The notes under the pieces are model-generated. The model was not told the origin of the DNA, did no database searches, and saw only the letters and a program-made list of their open reading frames with translations. A program made the position numbers and the translations under genes. 64,000 nucleotides of DNA from the NCBI GenBank assembly GCA_947179155.2, contig OX359282.1, forward strand, positions 24,844,510-24,908,509, read 5' to 3'. The DNA is from Hedera helix. Its lineage: Eukaryota > Streptophyta > Magnoliopsida > Apiales > Araliaceae. Below, in pieces: positions 1 to 12,829 of the stretch (position 1 is its first letter; each line of letters opens with the position of its first letter).

Positions 1-3000
1 GAAAAACAATGGAACAAAAGGAAAGGGTGGGCTCAAATAGCCCAGTAAGAAAATATCATGACTAAGATAATGACAAATAAATTATCATTAGCCCTCAATA
101 GTTGAGTTCTTAATTGAATATAATAGACAATAAGCTTTATATCAACAACTGCAGTTAAGTTCTTGAACAAAGTTCAGATCAATGATAGCAGCAGAATGAA
201 CAATCTATTAGAAGAATAATGTAGACTATGATGTCCACTCGCTTCTCTTTTTAAGAAAAATATCATCAACTTTTATCACCTGAAACACCACTGGCCATGA
301 TGATACAAATTCACAGTTCCTGGTCATAATCATGTAAGTCAACAGTTCATCTTTGCACAATGAACCAAATATATAACACCAACGGTCATGATTATACCAG
401 TCCACATGTCATAATCATACCAAACAACAATTCATCTTTGCACAACGGGCCAAAGATATAACAGCAAATGTCATGATTGTACCAGTCTACAGGTCATAAT
501 TATACAAAACAACAGTTCATCTTTGCCTCAGGCCAAAGAGAACATCCACTACGTGCCCTAAAAGACACACAACATTTATATCACCTTTATCCTATCTGTG
601 TCCCAGACTACAGATATTCACAACAACTTGATTCCTGTTGGTTAGTACAACTAATAGTGATATAATGATGAACAGAAGAAACAGGATAATAAATATCAGA
701 AGTTCACAATTTTGCTTTGTGCAGATTCAAATAAATGTCCAAATTGTCAACATAATGTGGAGTGAAATTCAAAAATGATATTTAAGATCCACAGTTCAGA
801 ATAACGGTTAAAGTTCAATAGAAAGATTTAGAAAAATAGAAAAGTTCAATTGAAATGATATTAGATGAAACGCAAACTATTAAGGAACATATAATTATTT
901 CAGGAAACTTTACCAAATAGTACTTACCATAGTAAGTTAAGAGTATGAAAAGAAAAATACCCCTTACCGTAGTAAGTTTAAATAACGGAGGATGAAAGAA
1001 AATGATATCCCTTACCATAGTAAGTTTGAATGATGGAAGATGAAAAAGATGGTATCCCTTACGAGTATAAAAGAAAATAATATCACTTACGAATATGAAA
1101 GAAAATGATATTACAAACGAATATAGAATAAAAGTGTCATGCGATAATTCGTGTAGACAAATTATTTCCACAAGAGACAAATAAGAAATGAATACAAAGA
1201 GTAATTCACCAAACATGCGGTAGTCCGCGTAGTTAGGTTATTCTCAGAGATTAATAAAGAATGAATACGAAAGGTTATTCACCAAACATGCGATAGTCCG
1301 CATAATCAAGTTATTCTCACAATTTAATACATGAAAATAAATGACACATCTTATGAATAAGAAAGAAACGATATTATTTTCGAGAAACAAAGAATGATAA
1401 TGCCTTACAAGTAATAATAGAAAATGACATTCCTTTCCTTGAAATTGTGTAACAAATTTATGGCTGAACAAATCCTTCCTTGTTTGTCTATATAGCAGTA
1501 AAGAATTTGACTTTTGAGTCTTTTAGAGTTTTTAAAATATCTTTATGTTTTTAAAATAATGTTACTCTCGAAAAGATACACTGCATAGACTCAAGAATCA
1601 CTCAATTCGGAATTAATATGAATGAGTTATGAATTTTCAAAACTAAGACTGAAAATAGTGATGATAATCAAAATAGGTTACGGTTTTTATTATTTTAAGG
1701 CATGAAGATAACTTCAAATGACTTTTCTTCCTTCTTCAAAGTTGTAGAGGACGAAAAACTGAAGAGACGGGCTTTCAATTCATTAAATTCTGATAAATAA
1801 TGAATTTACTATTATTTTTCGAAAGATTACATAAGAAAATTTCACTCGGAAATTCAAAGAAGAATGCAAAAGATTTCAAAATTATGAATGACTTAGAATA
1901 TAAATATAGCATTCTAACTGATATTTACCAATACATGAGGTAGCCTAGCATACATAGAGAGAAACTTACACTAAGAATTTTTTTAGAGAGTGGAAGAAAA
2001 TATATATAAGAAAGTTATGAATTTTTTTTTAAGTTAAGGCATCTATTTATAGCCAAAATCCAAGATTTTCTAGTTTAATCCAAATCATTCATTTTATTAT
2101 CTTTAATCTATACCATTCATTTAATAAAACAACTAACTTTATATATAAAACAACTAACTTTATATATAAATCAATTAACTTTATATATAAAACAAATAAC
2201 TTTATATATAAATCAATTATCTTTATATAAAATAACAAACTTTATATATAAAATAATTAACTTTATATAAATCAATTAACTTTATATATAAAACAATTAA
2301 CTTTATATATAAAATAATTAACTTTATATAAATCAATTAACTTTATATATAAAATAATTAACTTTATATATAAAATAAATTAACTTTATATAAAGTATAT
2401 AAAACAAATAACTTTATAAATTATTTTAACAATAATTCACCAATTATTCACAATTATTCATTATTATAACCAATTGTTATAAATGCAATGTAGTTGGCCT
2501 TCTGAATTAGAGACTCATAATACCAGTGAAAATATCAACTAATAATAAAATACAACAGTTAAATCAACATTATAATAATGATAACAATAATGCAGAAAAT
2601 ACATAAAAGAAAGAACATGTTACTGTGTAATGACAATTATTGATTTAGTAATGTGAATTACTGTGAATATGCTACTGTGACAATTATCAGTTCAATAATA
2701 TAAATAATTGTGCATGTGACAATTATTGGTTCAATAAAGTCAATATTGTACAACAACCACTTTATCAGTTCAATAACATGAAACACTGTGCAATACCTAC
2801 GCAATACTGTATACTACTGTGCAACTATACAATACCGTATGTTACTATGCAATACCGTATTTTACTATTCCTTTACCACCGAGTATATTAACAGTTAAGA
2901 ATGATAGTACCATTGACCATTTTTAGTTAAAAAGTTTAATGTTGTTTTCTATATCCGACAATAATTCGTTGTTGGGGAAGGGGGTCCACTAATGTTTGGT

Positions 3001-3177
3001 TATTTTGGCGCCGTCGTACGAATCGAATATTCCCCGACAGTACAAATATTCTCCGACAAGATAAAATTTGTACAAAATATTTTTAACTTTAACTTTGTTA
3101 ATTTATTCATTTACCGTTTCAGGGAAAAACTATGAAGAAAAATTTAAATTGTATTTTATAAAAGTCGGGGTTTTACA
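1..3177 (-). mobile_element. Ty3/gypsy LTR, family G2, 5'-truncated by window edge
   Basis: The sequence is collinear with the LTRs at 38546-41403, 45659-48504 and 52759-55881. It begins about 230 bases into the LTR at the shared motif gaaaaacaatggaacaaaag and ends in ...cggggttttaca. The family's conserved Ty3-LTR features are present near the right end: the GTCGTACGAAT block and repeated ATTCCCCGACA. By analogy with the complete element at 45659-55881 the retrotransposon reads on the minus strand, with a TATA-like ctatttatagcc at about 2040-2052 seen from the minus side. No internal coding region follows on the right. It is therefore either a solo LTR or the right-hand LTR of an element lying outside the window; the missing left end prevents a TSD check. 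Confidence 0.85.
2120..2410. repeat. Expanded aactttatatataaa minisatellite inside LTR
   Basis: More than ten tandem copies of a 20-24 bp unit containing aactttatatataaa lie between the TATA-like site and the GTAGTTGGC block of this LTR. The sister LTRs have only one or two such units at the same place (about 47760, 55138), so this is a local expansion in one copy. Confidence 0.85.
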
Positions 3178-3207
3178 CACACACACACACACACATACAC
3201 ACACATT
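3172..3207. repeat. (CA)n microsatellite at LTR edge
   Basis: A run of CA dinucleotides, with one TA interruption, directly abuts the LTR terminus ttttaca. The repeat hides the exact LTR end and any target-site duplication. Confidence 0.85.
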
Positions 3208-3731
3208 TTAATGATAGTATTTAATTAAACAATTATCAAATAAAAAACAAAACATTAACAAAAGAAAAATAACATAAAATATATTGGCGGGGTGATCCAT
3301 AACTAGTATTAGATGGGAGTATTATTTCATCTAGTGCATCTTCTACCATCCATTAGAAGATCTAACGTCCTATTTTTAATTTTTAAAGATCCTTCTGCCA
3401 TTTTTAGTAGCAGAAGTAAAAAACGAAGAATTATGGATGGAGATTTTATCAAAACACCTCTCGTTTAATATTAAAAAAATCTTATTTTCATTTAGAAAAC
3501 AAAAAAAAAACTTAGTTCCGCTATTAAGAGTACTGGAAGGATTATAGGTCATCTATAATATAAAACAGAGCGGCTCAAATCCCAATACTTCAACATCCAA
3601 TGGCCTTAAATCAATTTAGGCTTCAACATTCAACGATCACTAATCTATCTCTTATTTCCCCCCCCAATTCAACATTTTTTTTTTCAAAAATCTATACACT
3701 CACACTTTCTGCACAAATCAAATTCACCACT

Positions 3732-3736
<5 letters not shown>
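3208..3736. other. Non-coding spacer
   Basis: AT-rich DNA with no convincing reading frame. It contains short poly-A and poly-C runs and no recognisable transposon ends. Confidence 0.5.
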
Positions 3737-3817
<81 letters not shown>

Positions 3818-3912
3818 TAGTAATAATATTAATAATAACAATAATAATTATAATAATATTAATTATAACAATAATAATTATAATAGGAGTAGTAGTAGTA
3901 GTAGTAGTAGCA

Positions 3913-3986
<74 letters not shown>
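3737..3986. repeat. AAT/AGT compound microsatellite
   Basis: A long (TAA)n run gives way to imperfect AAT/ATT, then an (AGT)n block near 3886-3912, then another (AAT)n run up to 3986. The last bases, ATAAT, are duplicated after the LTR that follows, so the tract was the integration site of that element. Confidence 0.9.
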
Positions 3987-6430
3987 TGTAACGACCCCGA
4001 AATTTGACCCACTTTATTACCTTAATTTTTATGTTTATTAAACATTATTTCCTTAATGTCCAAATTTCGGTCCGTTAATAAATCCTTAATCCCCTTATTT
4101 AATCCATTAATTGATTTTATAAATCAATCAATTACCAAAATTCTCTGTATAAATTTTTCTTTTTCTCACTTTTCTCAATCCAATCATTGTATTAAAATAT
4201 TTGGATATTTAAAATCCTTACATCTGGATCCTAGTCCCTGAATCGCAACCTTCACTTTTTCTTTTTATACCATTATCGTAAAGCTCGGCATTCAAATTTT
4301 AATATCCTTTCATATCCGTACAACTATTCATTGATTTAAAATTTACAGTCATTTATTTTCATACAAATATTTCTTGTTGCATCGTTCATAATCAAACGTA
4401 TAATAATTTCTAACGTAACAATTAATTTGAACATTAACGGTTCACAATTTAACACTACTCGTCCTATTCGGATCCAACATATATGTACATACAAAATATT
4501 CATGTAACCTTGACAAATTATCCACATTGAATCATAATATCAACATTTCATAATAACGTTCACAACCTTTTAGGAAAATCCGTCTCTACATAATCTGATA
4601 TTCTTGAAATTCATTTCTTAACCTGCAAAAGTTTATTTTAAGCAAGTAATGAACACAACGGCTCAGCAAGTTCAATAGTTAACACATTTCATGATTCACG
4701 TATCACATACCTTATCATGCTTGGTGTGTGTCATACATCATGTGTTGTGCTTCTACTATAGCAATATATCTCACATCAGTGCACAAAGTACACATAATTG
4801 TCATATTATCCACAGATCACATAACACATAATTTATATGCATTTGAACAAGAATTATATATCATATAAGACAAACATTTAAAATACAAGTACTGAATAAC
4901 TTGCCTGGCGTCCAATTATTTAAATTGATAGCTCAAACCCTTAACTCGATCAACCTTTCAATGCTTGTTTCTCCCATGGATGACATCAAATATCTCTCCC
5001 TCCTTGGTAGCCTTGGTGTTTTCCGGTGGCATGGTGGTGGTTATGGCGTTCACGGTGGAAGACCAAATGAATAGAAAGAGTGTTTTTTGTTTATTTTTCT
5101 TTTATTTCCTTGTTTCTCTTTTTCCTTTTATAGACAAAAGGAATTAATTGCTTTTAACTTTTAAAAAAATTCCACCGACTTTACTATCAATTTCGGATTA
5201 ACCACGCATGCACAACCAACTTTTCTTTCTCGAATATTCCAACAATCAAGCATACCATTTTAATTTAATACATTACGTAATTGTTTCGTGTAATAAATAT
5301 TTTATATAAAATATATAAAATATTTATTTTAATTTACTAAAAATCATAATATGATTTATGAGTAATATTAATACATTTTTCAGTATTTTACATGACAAAT
5401 TTTTGTACACGCATAATGACATGCATGTAATTATATGAAGTAATTAATATCTCCAAAAATCATAAAATAATTCATTTAATATATAAAAATTATTTTTCAT
5501 AATTTTTTACTTCGTTACCTGGACAACATGTTACACTAACATGTTCCCGTTTCTAAAATATTATCCTTCATAAAAGTCATAATAATTTCATTATACATCA
5601 CCATAATTTTTAATAAATTAAAACATTTATTCTTCCTCATTAAATTTTATTTCTTTACATTTCACATTAATTTCTTTATATATAAATTATATAATTCAAT
5701 ATTATATAATTTATATAATTACATTCTCATTTTTAAATAATTTCTTAAATTCCTCCAACCTTATTCCATTTAATCACCTTATATAAATTATATAATTATT
5801 CTTATATAATTTATATAATTATTATTTTCTTCATACCTTATTTTAATTTCCTTATATAAATTATATAATTTCTTATTATATAATTTATATAATTACTTTT
5901 CCTTCTCAATTAATTTCTAAACTTCTTCCAAAATTCTTGATAAAATCTAAAATCAACACATACAATTTTACTAACTCCCTCAATACCTTTTTATTTAAAA
6001 TTGGATTAATTTAATTATTAATCCCTTAATTGCCATAAGTAATAACATTTATAATTATTAATTAAACATGCACATTTATAGATATACATACAAATGTATA
6101 TATATACATATCAAATTTTTATATTTCACATTGCCACATAACATTATTTAAATAATAATTCTTGCACCTTCACAATAATTTTATTGTACCATTACATGGA
6201 ATTTCTTTTATTCCTTATAAATTGTTTTTAAATAATTTATTTACTTTTTCAATTATTCTAAAATCAACACAATTCATCATCATCTCTGCACAGATTTAAT
6301 TTATCAATTAAATTCCTTCACATACCTTAAATCACATATAATTCACCAATACTTTAACAAACTTGATAATTCTGTTAATTAATTTCTTATTTAATTTTAT
6401 TAAGGAAATCCGAAAATTCGGGTCCTCACA
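3987..6430 (-). mobile_element. Solo LTR in AAT microsatellite, TSD ATAAT
   Basis: It starts TGTAACGACCCCG and ends CGGGTCCTCACA, the TG...CA ends of a gypsy LTR. It is flanked by perfect 5-bp duplications ATAAT at 3982-3986 and 6431-6435. About 2.44 kb with no coding region, so it is a solo LTR left by LTR-LTR recombination. A minus-strand TATA-like tctataaaagg near 5120-5130 and a gctcagcaagtt motif (about 4662) shared with the LTR at 57679 suggest minus orientation. A palindromic AT motif (ttatataaattatataatt and its reverse) is repeated three times between about 5680 and 5900. The TSD lies inside a repeat, so it is weaker proof than usual. Confidence 0.8.
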
Positions 6431-6513
<83 letters not shown>

Positions 6514-6557
6514 ATAATAATAATAATATTAATAATAATAATAATAATAATAGTATT
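6431..6557. repeat. AAT/ATT/ACT microsatellite between two LTRs
   Basis: Successive (ATA)n, (ATT)n, (ACT)n and (AAT)n blocks. The last five bases GTATT are the left target-site duplication of the next LTR. Confidence 0.9.
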
Positions 6558-6985
6558 TGTAATGACCACGAATTTCATTAGTCGTTGTAAATATATTTAA
6601 TAAATATTTAGCAATGAATTTAAACTTTTTGCATTAATTAATTGTGCATTAGATAATTAAATAAATGTACTTATGTGCTTGTATATTTATTTAAAGAATT
6701 AAAGCAATGTATATAAGCAAATATAATTGGATTATATTTTAAATCCAAATGAGTTGATAAACTAGGTTAAAGATATTAACCTAGTAGTCCATGTAATTAA
6801 TTTAATTACTAGCCCATGTAATTAATTAAACAAGCCCAATGCTTGATTTAATTAAATGTAACCTAGACTATTTAATATAAGCCCAATGTGTTATTTAAAT
6901 TGAGCCCAAACAATTTAATTGAATGAGCCCAATAGAAGTTATTCCCAAGCCCAATATGAAGTCCAACTAAGGTAAAAACTTTGGT

Positions 6986-7043
<58 letters not shown>

Positions 7044-8125
7044 GTATTTATGCACAATGTAGCATTAAAATTAAATCAAAAATGGGGCAAAAGGAGGGCC
7101 ATTTGGCCGGCCAAAGTGGGGCCCAAGAGGGGTGGCTTGTGAGCTTCATGTTGCTTAAAAATCAAGCCATGTCATAAGTTGCTCAACCATTCTAGTCAAT
7201 CACCTAGTCATTCAATGCAATAGTAATTATAATTAAGCACTAATTTCACCAACATGGGTGAATTAGCAAGCTAATGAGGAGTTAGTTGATGGCTATAAAT
7301 AGAATGCTCCACACTTGGTTCAAGTTTGTTAGTTCATTTGCTAGAAATTTCTAGAGAAAAAAGAGAGAGACTTTGTGAGCTAAAGAGAGATACACTTGTG
7401 TTTTGTGTGAGAAAAGCTAGAAAAGTTCTTGGTGGATGACCTCAAGCTACACAACATACTTTGGTAGGAGGAGAAGGAGAGCAAACAAAATCCAAAGGTT
7501 TAAAAGTGCTCTCAACTTCTTCTTATTTCATTTTTGTAGTCTAGAAAGCTTTTGATTGGTTAAAATCTATTTTTAACCGATTAAAACTCGTTTTGTTGAT
7601 CTAGATGTATTTAACTATGTAATATATGTATATTCATAGATCTATGTGTTTATAACATGTTATGGTATGTTAGAAATACATAAAAATGGTAGAAAAGTTC
7701 ATAACACGTTTTACCGGTAAAACCCTAATGATACATGTTATGTTTAATGTTGTATTTTGAAATGTACAAATCGAAAATTGGATTTTTATGGCTAGAAAGC
7801 TAGATCTATGAGTTTTAAAGAAAAATTCTTTTTCAACTTTTCAAAAATATTGAATAACAAAGAAGTTATAGCTATTACCGCAAAGGATGTCGTTTTTAAA
7901 CCCTAAGTGGTTCGATCCGTAATTTTCATGTAAAACGTTTTCAAAAAGACGATCGAACCATGAAATATTGTAAAATAAGAAGTTAGGAACACATCAACAC
8001 TGATTGGGTGTTATTTGGATAAGTAGATTTTATTTTATCAATGTTTGATCAAAAAGTATCAAAACTGTCAAAAAAATACAAAAATGGCAACATACTGCAG
8101 TACGGCGCCGGGTTGCAGTATAAAA

Positions 8126-8145
8126 CACTGCGCCGCGGCGCAGTG
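8126..8145. repeat. Perfect 20-bp GC-rich palindrome
   Basis: CACTGCGCCGCGGCGCAGTG equals its own reverse complement. It sits in an otherwise AT-rich LTR, next to a second GC-rich half (gtacggcgccggg) about 25 bases upstream. Confidence 0.9.
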
Positions 8146-8269
8146 GCCTGTTTCCAGAAAAAAAAAAAAACCGAACCGGGTCGGGTCGGGTCTGGTTCGG
8201 GTCAGAAAATGAAAAATGTTCCAAAAAATCATTTTAGTATTTTTGGACTTAATAAATATATTTTTTAAA

Positions 8270-8690
8270 TATATATATATAATTGATTTAATAATTTAAA
8301 GGTGTATAAATATTATTATTGAAATAATAATATAATGAAGGTAATAAAATATTATTAAATAAATAATAATATTAGAAATTTATTAAAATATTATTAAGTG
8401 TATAATAATATTATAAAGTTAATAAAATATTATTAAATGATTAATAATATTAGAATTCTAATAAACTATTATTAAACGATTAAAGTATTATTAAATGAGT
8501 AATAATATGATATACTTAATAAAATATTATTAAATGATTAATAATATTAGATAATGATTAAAATATTATTAAATGATTAATAATATTAGATACTTAATAA
8601 AATATTATTAAATAATTAATAATATTAGATACTTAATAAAATATTATTAAATGATTAATAATATTAGATGTTTATTTGAACTATACTAAA
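8270..8690. repeat. AT-rich tandem array, unit about 40 bp
   Basis: About nine degenerate copies of a unit containing aataaaatattattaaatgattaataatattag. A comparable AT-rich array of taataattaa motifs occupies 58.9-59.9 kb in the LTR beginning at 57679, on the other strand. Confidence 0.75.
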
Positions 8691-9895
8691 TAATTAATAT
8701 AAGTTCTTTGTGTTTGAAATATTATCAAATAGAGATAATATTTCCTAAGTGTTTAATTACCCATAATTAATCAATAATGTGGTTCGTAAGGTTTATAAAG
8801 GTCATTATACTTACAAGTATATGATACGAATTTAAGATCAAACTGATTTAATTGTTAGGTCCGTTCAAGGATTGTTAAATTAAGTTGGTTAGCAGTAAAC
8901 GACGCACGATGCAAGTTTTCTACTCCTTAACTTGTACTTATTGTTGCAATTATTATTCAACCTTAATTACATTGAGCAATTCATTTATTGTTGAGCAAGT
9001 ATCTACACTCGTAAATATTTGACAGACCCTTGAGTGAATTAATTATCAAAAATTACTTCACATCGTTATTGATTATTGTATTCGCACATAGTACTTTTGT
9101 AACTATTTAAGAGGTCTAAGCTAATTGTTTCGGCTAGACAAATGTATGTTAATTCATTGAATTGAATATTATAAAAGCTTATCCAAACCATTGGCTGGTG
9201 CGGATTCTTACCGTAAGACTGAGAAAGAACAACCCTAGTTAAAGGGAATTTTTATTTGTCGGAAAACCGATAGCGCGCAAGAAACCTAAATGTGATGCAT
9301 ATACATAGGACATGAGAGGACTGATCCCCTCAAGTGTCCTGTTATTTTTAACAAAGTGTCAGTCATTGTATGTCTGTTCTACCTTAGTAGCAGTTTCCGG
9401 TCATTAAAGACCACTCAGCAGTAAAGAGTCAATACATTCTTTTATTGAACATTGATTCTTGATATCTTTCACAATTGCTATTGTTGAAAACCTTGAAGTT
9501 ATTTCCCTTCATCATGATATATCGTATGATTGTTGTTTATAAACTTGCTGAGCCATTTAGTTGCTCATTTGTGCTATATCATGACTATATTTCAGCCAAT
9601 CCCGAAAGCTCTAAATCGGATAAAGGCAAGGGGAAAGCGAATGCTTAATTTTAGTAGTTGCATGCTAGTTTAAATTACTGTTATGTAATTACTGTTGTAA
9701 ATCTTTTGTATTTTCCCTTAAGATATGTAATGTTAAGATTAAGGTAATAGACATTGGGAAGTGTAGCCTTTTGTTAAGGAACCTTTTGTATTATTCTGCG
9801 AAGTTTGAATACAATTTATGTATTTCATTGTTGTTAAGTATTGTACAGTGAGAACCAAACCCGAGGTTTAAGAACCCGGATTTGGGGTCGTCACA

Positions 9896-10032
9896 GTATT
9901 AATAATAATAGTATTAATTATAATAATCAACAACAAGAACAAGAACAACAACAATAATAATAATAATAATAATAATAATAATTATTATTATAATTATAAT
10001 TATAATTATAATTATAATTATAATTATAATTA
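9896..10032. repeat. Microsatellite: AAT, AAC, ATT and TATAAT blocks
   Basis: The remaining right part of the simple-repeat tract interrupted by the two LTRs: imperfect AAT, then (AAC/AAG)n, (AAT)n and (TATAAT)n. Confidence 0.85.
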
Positions 10033-11219
10033 AATAAAAAATTGAACGTAAACAACACGGGTCACCCTTTTAGCATAAACGCATTTTTTTTATTTTTCGG
10101 GTATTGCGGTCGTTATGTTTTCACATGCAAATTGATTTGGGCAGGAAATCACATGGACGGTTCAGATTCATTCTAATTGATTTGTAAGTTATTTTAGGTT
10201 GCAAAGAGTCTTTAGGTAATAAAGTATTTTTAAAATTTTAATCTACGCGGTGCCTTCAGGCACGGGCAATTACGTGTCATCTCTTTGGTGTTTTTACGGG
10301 CTATATCGAGAGCAACTATTGTAGTAGGCTCTGACTCATAGTATGAGAATCTTTTGTCCAATTTCAAGAAAAAATATAGAGAAAAAAATGTTATGGTGAT
10401 GCGATTTAGTTGGTGTTATGACAATACTTTTTTGTTTGGATTTAGATGACTCATTTTATACTTTTAGGTATATATGCAAAAGCCTTTCTTTTAAATCTTT
10501 ACATCTTTTTTTCCCTCATTAGATCCTACTAAATGGTTTGCAGTATTACCCTTTTTTCATAGAAAATATTGTTCATGGATCATATTGATCGATGGTTAGA
10601 GATACTGGAGACAAATAAATGCTACCAAACTTATCATTCCGTTTTGTCAATAAAAAAAAAGATGTATGAGATACCCAAAAATACTATATTACACAAATTT
10701 GAGTCCGCTATCGTCAATCAATTAATTGCTCAAACCTGTCAATAACTAATTTTAAGTTGAAAATAAGTAGCACACTAATATTTGCTTAAAAAATAAAAAA
10801 TAAGTATCAATCTTTTTGTATTAATGGTTGAACTCTCAGTTTTATTATGAAACTGATAGTCCATAACAGTTTTAGATTTTCAATCTAAAAATATTGAATA
10901 CAGTACTTAACTGTTATATTAATTGTACCGCGCCTTTAAACACGGGTTATCCCTAGTATGATATAAATTGTAGGAATTCTTCTCCTTAATTGCAGCTTGC
11001 TGATTGGATTAATAGTTAGGGACCAGAGATATACCTATGAAAATAATTTTGTGACTTTATAGTTTAAAAAAAAATATGTCATCCATCAATTCCCTTCTTG
11101 TTGTAACTTGTAAGCGTTCTTCGTATTTAATTCATTAGCTAATGACTTTTTGAAATGAGTATTTATTTTTTATTTTTAAATTTATTTTCAATCTATGAGT
11201 AAAGCTCCCATTTATTGTA
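10033..11219. other. Non-coding spacer with Helitron-like 3' end
   Basis: No reading frame of note. At 10928-10957 the sequence ccgcg...cacgggttatccctagt resembles a Helitron 3' terminus: a short GC-rich hairpin followed by CTAGT. A related GC-rich hairpin, gtgccttcaggcac, lies at about 10250-10263. No matching 5' TC terminus or Rep/helicase coding was recognised, so this is only a hint. Confidence 0.3.
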
Positions 11220-11227
11220 CTCTTAGG

Positions 11228-11950
11228 TAGAGGCGGCAAACGGGCCGGGTCGGCCCAAACGGGCCGGGTCGGCCCAAACGGGCCGGGCTAATTTTGGGTC
11301 GGGTTAAAAATGCCCGAAATTTGTTGGGCTAAAAATCTTAAGCCCGTGGCTTGCCCGGGCCGAGCCGGGCCAGCCCACGGGTTTTTTAAGTTTTTTTTTT
11401 TTTATAAATATTTTTTTTTTGAAAAATATTTTTTTTTAAAAAAATATATATATTTACAACTATAATACATAATTTAAAATAAATATTAACTCTAATTATT
11501 TGCAATTATAACACATAATTTATAAATAATCATTTAATAGTATTAGTAAATAAAATAATCAATAATTTTATAGTCATATAAATTAAAATGTAACTAATCT
11601 TGTGATTAATTAATTGATAAATTTATATAATATTAATATTAAAGATAAGAGAGTAAAAAAAAAACTAAAGGTAATATATATATAATATTCATAATTTTTT
11701 TTGGTATTATTATTCAAGATCATATGTTAGAATTTACTCATATATTTTTCATAATTCCCTACTTGATTCATTTTTTAAGTTAATATTTTTTTTTGTCAAC
11801 AATATTAAACAATAAAAATAAGAAAAAATAAAATAAAAAATTGAGCCATGGGCAGGGCCAAAACGCCCAATTTTTTTTGGGCTGAAAAATGAGAGCTTAT
11901 AGCTCAATTTTTTTAGATCAGCTCGGCTCAGGCCTTTTTTGCCAGGTCTA
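11228..11950. mobile_element. hAT-type MITE, 8-bp TSD CTCTTAGG
   Basis: A 723-bp element flanked by perfect 8-bp duplications CTCTTAGG at 11220-11227 and 11951-11958. Terminal inverted repeats are TAGAggcGGCAAA and, read from the right, TAGAcctGGCAAA. Both ends carry dense GGGCCGGGTCGGCCC-like subterminal repeats around an AT-rich, non-coding core. An 8-bp TSD, TAGA/TAGG-type ends and GGCCC subterminal motifs are typical of non-autonomous plant hAT elements. It codes no transposase, so mobility would need one in trans. Confidence 0.88.
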
Positions 11951-12404
11951 CTCTTAGGGGTCTCTGGTTAATTGTAACATGAGGTCATCTGAATACTAGT
12001 TTATCAATGTTAACTAGGCAGCTGATTTTATAATTTCACTAATCACGACTTTGCGATTGTGCTGAAAAGGTTTAAATATGTATCCAATTATTCAGATACT
12101 AGCGTTAAACCCCTAAATAATTCTGCTTTAAGATGCACTTTAAGTCTATGAATTTGGTAATCTTTTTTAGTGTAAAGTTGATAGCGTTTTGGAAAAACAA
12201 AACTACAGAATATCTTAAATTAGAAATGCTTGTTATTGAATTTTATTTACTCCCTCCAATATTACAACATACATTTTTAAAACGATTACTTTTTAAAAAA
12301 AATTACTTTCTAGAACGTAAAAAATGTAGTAGCGGTGGCATGAACGTAATCAACCTACTTAAAATATAAATAATGGTATGTGAGAGAATAAATATAAACA
12401 CACA

Positions 12405-12512
12405 ACAACCAAACACTACATTCATTTACACCATTAAAAGGTGGGACATGATATTAAAATTCGTATTATGCCCCACTTTTTAATGGTGTAGATGAATATA
12501 GTGTTTGGTTGT
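12405..12512. mobile_element. Short foldback (MITE-like) element
   Basis: Two arms of about 44 bp form a long hairpin: acaaccaaacactac...accattaaaaggtgggaca against ccccactttttaatggtgtag...gtgtttggttgt. The loop attaaaattcgtattatg is shared with the element at 15752-15839. No protein is encoded. Confidence 0.75.
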
Positions 12513-12564
12513 AATGTTGACTTGTCCTATATGAGGAGCTAGCTTTATGTCACTTTATTATAGT

Positions 12565-12829
12565 ACTCTCACTGTTCCAAATTATAAGATTATTATTAAT
12601 TTTTTAAAAGTCAATTTGATAAATTTTTAAATTTAAAATTGACATGATTTATTTAAGTTTTAGAAACAATAAATTTTATAACTAATAGTACTTTTAAGTA
12701 GTTTATGATATTTATAATTATATTGACATAAATTAAATGAATTTATCTTAATTTTAAATTTAAAAATGTTTAAAATTGATTTTTCAAAAGTCAATATTAA
12801 TCGTATAATTTGAAACGGAGAGAATATAA
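12565..12829. mobile_element. Stowaway-like MITE, copy 1
   Basis: The terminal inverted repeats read tactctcactgttccaaattata and, from the right, tattctctccgtttcaaattata. This is the CTCCCTCCGTTTC-type end of plant Tc1/mariner MITEs, next to TA dinucleotides. Inner inverted repeats contain aaaagtcaat/attgac motifs. It is about 265 bp and AT-rich. A second copy lies in intron 10 of the receptor kinase gene. Confidence 0.75.

Larger units (their letters stand above)
6558..9895 (+). mobile_element. Solo LTR (about 3.3 kb), TSD GTATT
   Basis: It starts TGTAATGACCACG and ends GGGGTCGTCACA, with perfect 5-bp target duplications GTATT at 6553-6557 and 9896-9900. No protein-coding internal region is present. 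A plus-strand TATA box, ggctataaatag (about 7291), followed by a purine-rich leader (agagaaaaaagagagagac) marks the likely promoter, so the LTR reads plus. It also carries a (TA)n run at 6988-7040, a GC-rich palindrome at 8126-8145, a GGGTC pentamer cluster at about 8175-8203 and an AT-rich tandem array at 8270-8690. Motifs near 9114-9200 recur in reverse at 62.8-63.3 kb. Confidence 0.88.

Noticed and set aside
815..1471. Minus-strand frames of 75-133 aa, also at 39541 and 53939
   Set aside because: They are LTR sequence rich in ttactatggtaag repeats; frames are open because the DNA is AT-rich, differ in length among LTR copies and resemble no protein.
6872..7057. Frame with a run of Ile-Tyr repeats
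   Set aside because: Translation of a (TA)n microsatellite.
8030..8268. Overlapping frames around the GC-rich palindrome
   Set aside because: Inside a solo LTR, short and without homology; the GC patch gives the codon-like look.
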